The position numbers were made by a program, and so were the translations under genes. Below the pieces are notes generated by a model that saw nothing but the letters and a program-made list of their open reading frames with translations, searched no databases and was not told where the DNA came from. DNA of 22,499 nucleotides from Lingula anatina (taxonomy: Eukaryota; Brachiopoda; Lingulata; Lingulida; Lingulidae), in contig NW_019775671.1 in the NCBI RefSeq assembly GCF_001039355.2, positions 103,260-125,758 on the forward strand, read 5' to 3'. This document shows, in pieces, positions 18,401-22,499 of this stretch (positions are counted from its first letter, which is position 1; every line of letters starts with the position of its first letter).

Positions 18401-21251
18401 GGCGGCAACTAGTCTGAAAAGAAATAAAGCCCCAGGTCTAGACGGTATTCCTAACGAGATGATAAAGGAAGGGATTACTTCATTAGCACCGGCAATATCT
18501 AAGGTCTTCAATGTAATCTACTCCTCAGGAGAATTCCCGACCGCCTGGCGTACCAGCACCCTTAGCGTGCTCCACAAGAAAGGAGATCGCAGATGTCCAG
18601 GCAACTATAGGGGAATAGCTATCTCAAGCAACTTATCCAAACTGTTCTGTAAAGTACTTAACAAAAGGCTAAATAACCATGTCAAGAAAGAGAAAATCAT
18701 CCCTGACAACCAAATCGGATTTAGGAAAGGTGCCAGGACCAGTGACCATATCCTAACACTGAAGAGTGTGGTAGATAAATACATTCACAAGATCTCTAGG
18801 TCCAAACTTTATGCAGCATTTGTAGACTTTTCACAGGCATATGACACTGTTTGGAGGAATGGACTGCTTTATAAATTAATTAAGGCAAATTTTAGCTCTA
18901 AATTCGTAAACATACTCAGAAGTATGTATAATTCAGTAATGTTTTCTATTAAGTGTGAGGGGGGGATCACCAACCCCTTCAGTACGAGCGTGGGAGTCAA
19001 ACAATGATGTGTGCTAAGCCCCACCCTTTTCAATATTTTCATAAAGGACATACCAGACCTATTTGTGGATACGTCTCAAAGCAAGCCACCGCTTTTGAAT
19101 AACAGACCACTCACATGCCTACTTTATGCTGATGATTTAGTCATACTATCAGAAAGTGCACAAGGTCTCCAGTTTTCCTTGAACCAACTAGCTAGTTATT
19201 GTGACAGATGGAAACTTAGAGTGAACACAGATAAGACTAAGGTGGTTATCTGCTACTGAATATAACTACTTGGGAATTACGTTCACCCCCTCCGGCAAAT
19301 TTACCAAAGGTATGGACACACTGAGAGACAAGGCAGCTAAAGTGTTCTTCAAAATTCGTAACCAGCTGTTTGCCGCCCCCACGGATGTCGCAAAAAAACT
19401 TTTCCAATCCCTAGTGGTACCAGTTATGGGTTACGGTAGTGAAGTGTGGATTCCATATCTGATACACAAAATGCAAAAAAATAATATTCTCTCCACATGT
19501 GACAAGCCCTCAGCAGAGCAGCTCCACATTAAAGCCTGTAAGACCATTCTGGGAATCCACAAGAGAGCCAGTAACCACGCTGCAAGGGGTGAATTGGGAA
19601 GTTACCCCATACTAATTCACCTCACGGCACTGGCGGTCAAATATTGGAGTTACCTGAACTATAGACTATATAAAGGTGAAAATGACATTGTACTCGATGC
19701 CCTTATTGAAAACAGGGCAATGTCAGAAGCTGGTATCACAACCTGGTCTTCAGGTATTAAAGCGGCACTCTTAGTAGGCCATGCCGAGGAATTATGGGCT
19801 AATCCCATTAAAATATCCAACAGCAACACACAGGCCATAGTAAACCAACACATGAAGCAGGCCTACAGTGAGGAATGGGAAGAGATGATTAAGGCAGTAG
19901 ATAGTAGTAAAAAACTTAGAACATATGTAGGCTTCAAAAACAGATTCTCATGTGAGAATTACACTACAATTATGAATAAGAGTCTAAGAGCCACCTTCTG
20001 TAAAATAAGATTAAGTGCACATACCCTACAGGTGGAGCGGGGGAGATTTACCCGACCTAAGACACCGCTGGAGCAGAGGTTATGTAAATTGTGCGATCTT
20101 CAGAGAATAGAAGATGAATTTCATCTAGTTAGGGAATGCCCAGTATATACAGAGCAGCGGAACCAAATGAGTACTAAGCTAGAGTCTTTTGTATCATTTG
20201 AAGGGTTTAGTGAAAAAGAAATATTCAACTTTCTAATGGGGTCTGTTGAGATGGACATTATATATGTTGTAGTACAATATTTAGGTAGCTGTTTAAAACT
20301 TAGGGATAAGTTGCTCACTATCCAGAACACTAGTTAACATAATCCCTGTGTGTCATTAGCAAAGTCGGGATGGATAGATAGTATGGGTTAACGAAATGCT
20401 ACACACAAAAAAACTACTGTAGCTGGATATATAACCTATATAATTATTTATTTATTTCTCATTGTAATTGTGCGTCATTATTGCTAGTAGTGTTATGGTG
20501 CCTTGTTATAGTTGGATGTCGGTCAGTAAAATATCCATTCAGGTGTAAGTTTAATTCGTATGTTCCATGTAGTTTTTTTTTTTTAATCTATTATATCTAG
20601 TATTGTATTTCTGTGACCATTTTATATTTGCTTGTACGCTATCGATGATCTGTACCTTGTATGTTAAGGTTCTTTATGATCAATAAACATTCCTTCCATT
20701 CCTATATCATATTGGCTCCTCTAAATTACAACCCCATTCAATAAAGGTATACTATAGCACATATGAGTTTCAACAAATAGTGAAATTATCGACCTAAAGA
20801 ATGGTCGTAGCTCAAATTACTAATCAGAAATAAACTTTGCTTCAGAAATCGCCTGTTCCTCGAGAAATTTCCAAAATAAAAGTTATTATTTACCCCACCC
20901 TAATATAAGACAAATACGATGCATAGACATACTAGTAATCGATTCTTATTAAAAGCGTGCTCTGCATTTAAAACATACATTTTTGAAGTCAATAAACTGT
21001 GTTATAAACGTTCCATCGCTTCTCTTAAATTCGAGTGTCACTGTCTCGGCTGTGGTGTTGGCGTTTATCGCTTCTTTATAAACATCTCCTCCCTTCTCTT
21101 TCACGTTGACAACCAGTTGAGCACATCCAGGGGTTATAAGAAAGATAAGGAATACGGACTGAAGACACGCAATAATGATTGAAGATGAACAAGGGAAGGA
21201 GCGGCGACTTTTTTTGCTGAGTTTCCGATCGCATCCATCCCTCTCCACCAT
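15166..21251 (-). CDS. OAF: Out at first (OAF) homologue, complete, four exons
   Basis: A secreted protein of the OAF family, first named in Drosophila; its molecular role is poorly known. Minus-strand exons are 20979-21251, 17144-17278, 16704-16881 and 15166-15470, all AG/GT, with phases 0, 0 and 1. The total is 296 codons (human OAF is about 273). From the start there is a basic N-region, a hydrophobic core at about residues 24-39, then LVVNVKEKGG...TVTLEFKRSDGTFI, DFKNEIQIFKALVLGE, a middle region with TSDICGDAKD, and a Cys-rich C-terminal block from about residue 221 (CIGWYPCGLKYCRGKD, YRCGIKTCKKC, QMCLWDEEE). These follow the human protein in order and spacing. The ATG at 21251 is preferred for its A at -3 and G at +4; an in-frame ATG at 21281 would add ten residues. 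Intron 1 (3.7 kb) is almost all LINE; intron 3 holds two repeats. Confidence 0.95.
15544..15903. mobile_element. 360-bp inverted-repeat element with 6-bp target duplication
   Basis: The ends are CAGACATG(C/T)TGAAA on the left and its reverse complement on the right; both arms contain further mirrored GGACC-rich segments. GTATAG is found exactly on both sides (15538-15543 and 15904-15909), a likely 6-bp target duplication. No coding capacity. It lies in OAF intron 3. The superfamily is uncertain: 6-bp duplications are uncommon. Confidence 0.72.
16354..16600. mobile_element. Dispersed repeat with CCTCCGCCAAGG / CCTTGGCAGAAG ends
   Basis: This starts near AGCACTCAGAGAGCACAGAC and CCTCCGCCAAGG, contains AAAATTTCATCAAAATCGGT, TTTTTGAGTTATG and a CAGACAGACAAACAAACAGG run, and ends ACCTCCTTGGCAGAAGTAA. 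The beginning and end are inverted copies of each other. I recognise this layout from repeats common in fish and invertebrate genomes, associated with RTE-type or other elements; the exact family is not certain. Confidence 0.6.
16704..16881 (-). CDS. OAF: OAF exon 3
   Basis: Residues 137-195 plus one base, KNPGALRTPEDDKGQ, then AITPHTSDICGDAKD and ARDADLKYIAK. The acceptor is atttcag and the donor gtaagg. The longer minus-strand ORF across this site is another frame. Confidence 0.93.
17144..17278 (-). CDS. OAF: OAF exon 2
   Basis: Exactly 45 codons, residues 92-136, EIQIFKALVLGEEERGQNQF and ending SADAMSKLRQ. The acceptor is taatttag and the donor gtaagc. Confidence 0.95.
17343..20337 (+). 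pseudogene. LINE ORF2 (endonuclease C-part, reverse transcriptase, Cys/His domain), broken
   Basis: The reading frame is open from 17343 without a start codon of its own, so the copy is 5'-truncated within the endonuclease. The endonuclease tail reads TCFSHNGQPSTIDYML and then DLSPYSIHCLLS, where the usual catalytic Ser-Asp-His is Ser-Ile-His. RT motifs are present: NKAPGLDGIPNEMIK, NYRGIAISS, FVDFSQAYD near 18816 and YADD at 19125-19136. A TGA at 19005-19007 interrupts the GVKQ...CVLSP motif. At about 19257 the frame shifts and roughly 20-25 residues expected between VVIC and EYNYLGI are absent. The last part (19259-20337) runs through ELGSYPILIHL to C-x2-C...H...C (CKLCDL, HLVREC). The copy cannot make a full protein. 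Confidence 0.93.
20338..20702 (+). other. LINE 3' UTR and tail
   Basis: Noncoding end of the LINE after the ORF2 stop, with AATAAA at 20682-20687 and the terminal ACATTCCTTCCATTCC. Such short tandem 3' ends are usual for CR1/L2-like elements. Confidence 0.7.
20979..21251 (-). CDS. OAF: OAF exon 1: signal peptide and N-terminal domain
   Basis: Residues 1-91, with signal peptide core IIIACLQSVFLIFLITPGCA and the conserved RSDGTFITQFIDFKN end. The donor is gtatgt in phase 0. Confidence 0.92.
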
Positions 21252-21281
21252 CTTGTAATTTCTCAAATTAGCCTTGAACAT

Positions 21282-21520
21282 CACAGGTAGTGAACATTAT
21301 AGTATTTATCGAATATATGAGTGAGGCATAAATAAAATATTACTAGTGTCCTTTTTGGAAATCGATATTAATGGTATTTTGTTTTGACGCTGTTTTTGAG
21401 AGAAATAATGATCATAAATGCAGGGAGAATTGAGACTATTGCACTAACAAGGTCAAGGCCAAAATAATCCGGAAGTGATATCACTCAAAATTATTCGTTA
21501 GTTATTATACGAAGGAAAAG
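21282..21520. promoter_or_regulatory. Divergent promoter region between OAF and the right-hand gene
   Basis: Lies between the OAF leader (minus) and the likely noncoding first exon of the plus-strand gene. It contains CCGGAAGTG at 21469-21477, the consensus of ETS factors such as GABP, and AAGGTCA at 21450-21456, a nuclear-receptor half site. No TATA box was found, which fits a broadly used TATA-less promoter. The motifs are seen; shared promoter use is inferred. Confidence 0.5.
21478..21520 (+). other. Likely noncoding exon 1 end of the right-hand gene
   Basis: The sequence ends GGAAAAG followed by a consensus gtaaga donor at 21521, matching the acceptor at 21979. The left boundary is a guess: the transcription start is not visible. 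Confidence 0.4.
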
Positions 21521-21860
21521 GTAAGATGTTTTGATGCGGTTTTCGTTTTACATTCCTAGTAACACGCCCCTGATATTCTTTAATATTTAATAAATTAATG
21601 CGAATTGTTACGTTGTTTTGTCAAAATGAAAATTGCTTTTAAAAATATAGTCTAATTCTAAAACTTGGATCCTGATTTGACGTGCTGGTAGTGGTATCCT
21701 GAATAATAAGTATGGGTGGACAAAACCTGTGTTAATCATCATGGCTATTTCTAGAATGGTATCATTGCAAAATGTGCGTGAGATATTACGCAGTTTAGTA
21801 TTTTAATACTATTATTAAAATACCATAATCACAATGGGTGTCTCTGCCAAAATAACTACA

Positions 21861-21888
21861 TTTTTTTTTTTTGGGGGGGGGGGGGGTT
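21861..21888. repeat. T-run followed by G-run
   Basis: About 13 T then 13 G, in the first intron of the right-hand gene. Confidence 0.9.
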
Positions 21889-21988
21889 AAATGAGACATG
21901 CCTTTTTAAGTAAATGCTGACAGTCTAGTTTTGGCAGGTCACCTTTAAAGCTAAAACATTGTAAATATTTATGTTTCAGATCACAGTT

Positions 21989-22123
21989 ATGTCTAAAGCA
22001 CCAGCACCACCTGGCTATCCTCAACAGGGGGGTTATCCCCAGGGGGCATCAGGCTACTCTGAGCCACCCCCTCCTTATACTGCTGCCCCACCTCAGCCTT
22101 ATACAGTGTATGCTCCTCCAGGG
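21989..22123 (+). CDS. N-terminus of a Pro/Tyr/Gly-rich protein with a PPxY motif (continues right)
   Basis: The exon runs 21980-22123 with acceptor tttcag and donor gtaggt, and the first ATG at 21989 opens 45 codons ending in phase 0. It reads MSKAPAPPGYPQQGGYPQG, then EPPPPYTAAPPQPYTVYAPP. The low-complexity Pro/Tyr/Gly tail with PPPPY (a WW-domain or ubiquitin-ligase docking motif) is typical of the cytosolic N-terminus of LITAF-domain proteins, phospholipid scramblases, BRI3 and similar small membrane proteins. The diagnostic domain is outside the window, so the family is not assigned. Confidence 0.65.
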
Positions 22124-22198
22124 GTAGGTACAATGTAGGTTATACATACACCACAGAGGTGCTGGAAAGCTGAAATCTGGAGAATCTAAAATTTTGTA

Positions 22199-22236
22199 TC
22201 ACGGGTGGGGTGGGGGGTGGGTGGGGGGGTGTGGAG
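22199..22236 (+). repeat. G-rich tract, G-quadruplex candidate
   Basis: At least four runs of three or more G with short loops (GGGTGGGGTGGGGGGTGGG) lie 76 nt downstream of the coding exon's donor. Confidence 0.75.
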
Positions 22237-22499
22237 AAGGACCACTCTCTTAACCCCCTGTATGTGTACGAGCACAAAGGGATGTCACATTTACCTTGCT
22301 GACAAGTGTAGTACACACAGCTGTTTTTGGACTCGAGTAGATTTCCAATTGACCAATTAAGTTTGTATATATGATTATTTGTTTGCAATATGAAAATGTG
22401 CTTAACAGTAATGTTATCAATAAGCTTGAAAACTTTTATTATGCTTGTGTATGTTGGTTAGGTAGAAAGCTAGTCTTTTATCAAATCAGGTGATGAAAA

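Larger units (their letters stand above)
17331..20702 (+). mobile_element. 5'-truncated LINE (non-LTR retrotransposon) in OAF intron 1
   Basis: About 3.4 kb carrying the C-terminal part of an APE-type endonuclease, the reverse transcriptase and a Cys/His C-terminal domain, then a 360-nt 3' UTR ending in AATAAA and a short ATTCC-type tail. The flanks TATATCTTAT (17321-17330) and TATATCATAT (20703-20712) differ at one base and may be an aged target duplication. It is inserted antisense to OAF. Removing it leaves an intron of about 330 bp. The RT and tail suggest the CR1/L2-like group, but the clade was not tested. Confidence 0.92.

Noticed and set aside
17406-19007. Position 17406 as the start of a LINE protein
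   Set aside because: It is a GTG inside an open frame that continues upstream; the copy is 5'-truncated and has no start of its own.
20949-21281. Extending OAF exon 1 past its donor to the end of the ORF
   Set aside because: The gtatgt donor at 20978 joins exactly to the conserved EIQIFKAL exon; the extra residues after DFKN are intron read-through.

Overview
This is nuclear DNA from an animal, most likely a marine invertebrate; the species or phylum cannot be fixed from the window alone. The evidence is genes split by GT-AG introns, metazoan-specific families (arylsulfatase B/I/J type, Out at first), AT-rich introns with many microsatellites, frequent TAGGCCTA words, and dense mobile elements. 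No rRNA, tRNA, CRISPR or prokaryotic feature was seen.

Layout, left to right. (1) About 1-3090, minus strand: the 5' part of a small gene for a secreted protein I do not recognise. It has a TATA box, a short signal-peptide exon, a second exon, a 19-nt microexon and a fourth exon, all phase-compatible; the gene continues beyond the left edge. Its introns hold a LINE fragment, a foldback element and a poly-G tract. (2) 4284-13732, plus strand: a complete 14-exon sulfatase gene of 502 codons with every phase matching, a signal peptide, the C-x-P-S-R formylglycine motif and the other catalytic residues. Its introns carry a 254-bp foldback element, a 2.1-kb CpG-rich element with 27-bp terminal inverted repeats, and a small stem-loop element. 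(3) 15166-21251, minus strand: a complete 4-exon OAF (Out at first) gene of about 296 codons. Its first intron is almost entirely a 5'-truncated, broken LINE in the opposite orientation; its third intron carries a 360-bp inverted-repeat element flanked by exact GTATAG repeats and another dispersed repeat. (4) From about 21500, plus strand: the start of a gene with a Pro/Tyr/Gly-rich N-terminus and a PPxY motif, running off the right edge.

Genes 1 and 2 are head to head, genes 2 and 3 are tail to tail, and genes 3 and 4 share a divergent promoter of roughly 240 bp that contains an ETS-type CCGGAAGTG site. Three of the four genes code for proteins entering the secretory pathway, but nothing here shows that they act together. 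The most novel-looking items are the unrecognised secreted protein with its microexon, the cysteine-poor sulfatase, and several unnamed inverted-repeat elements.
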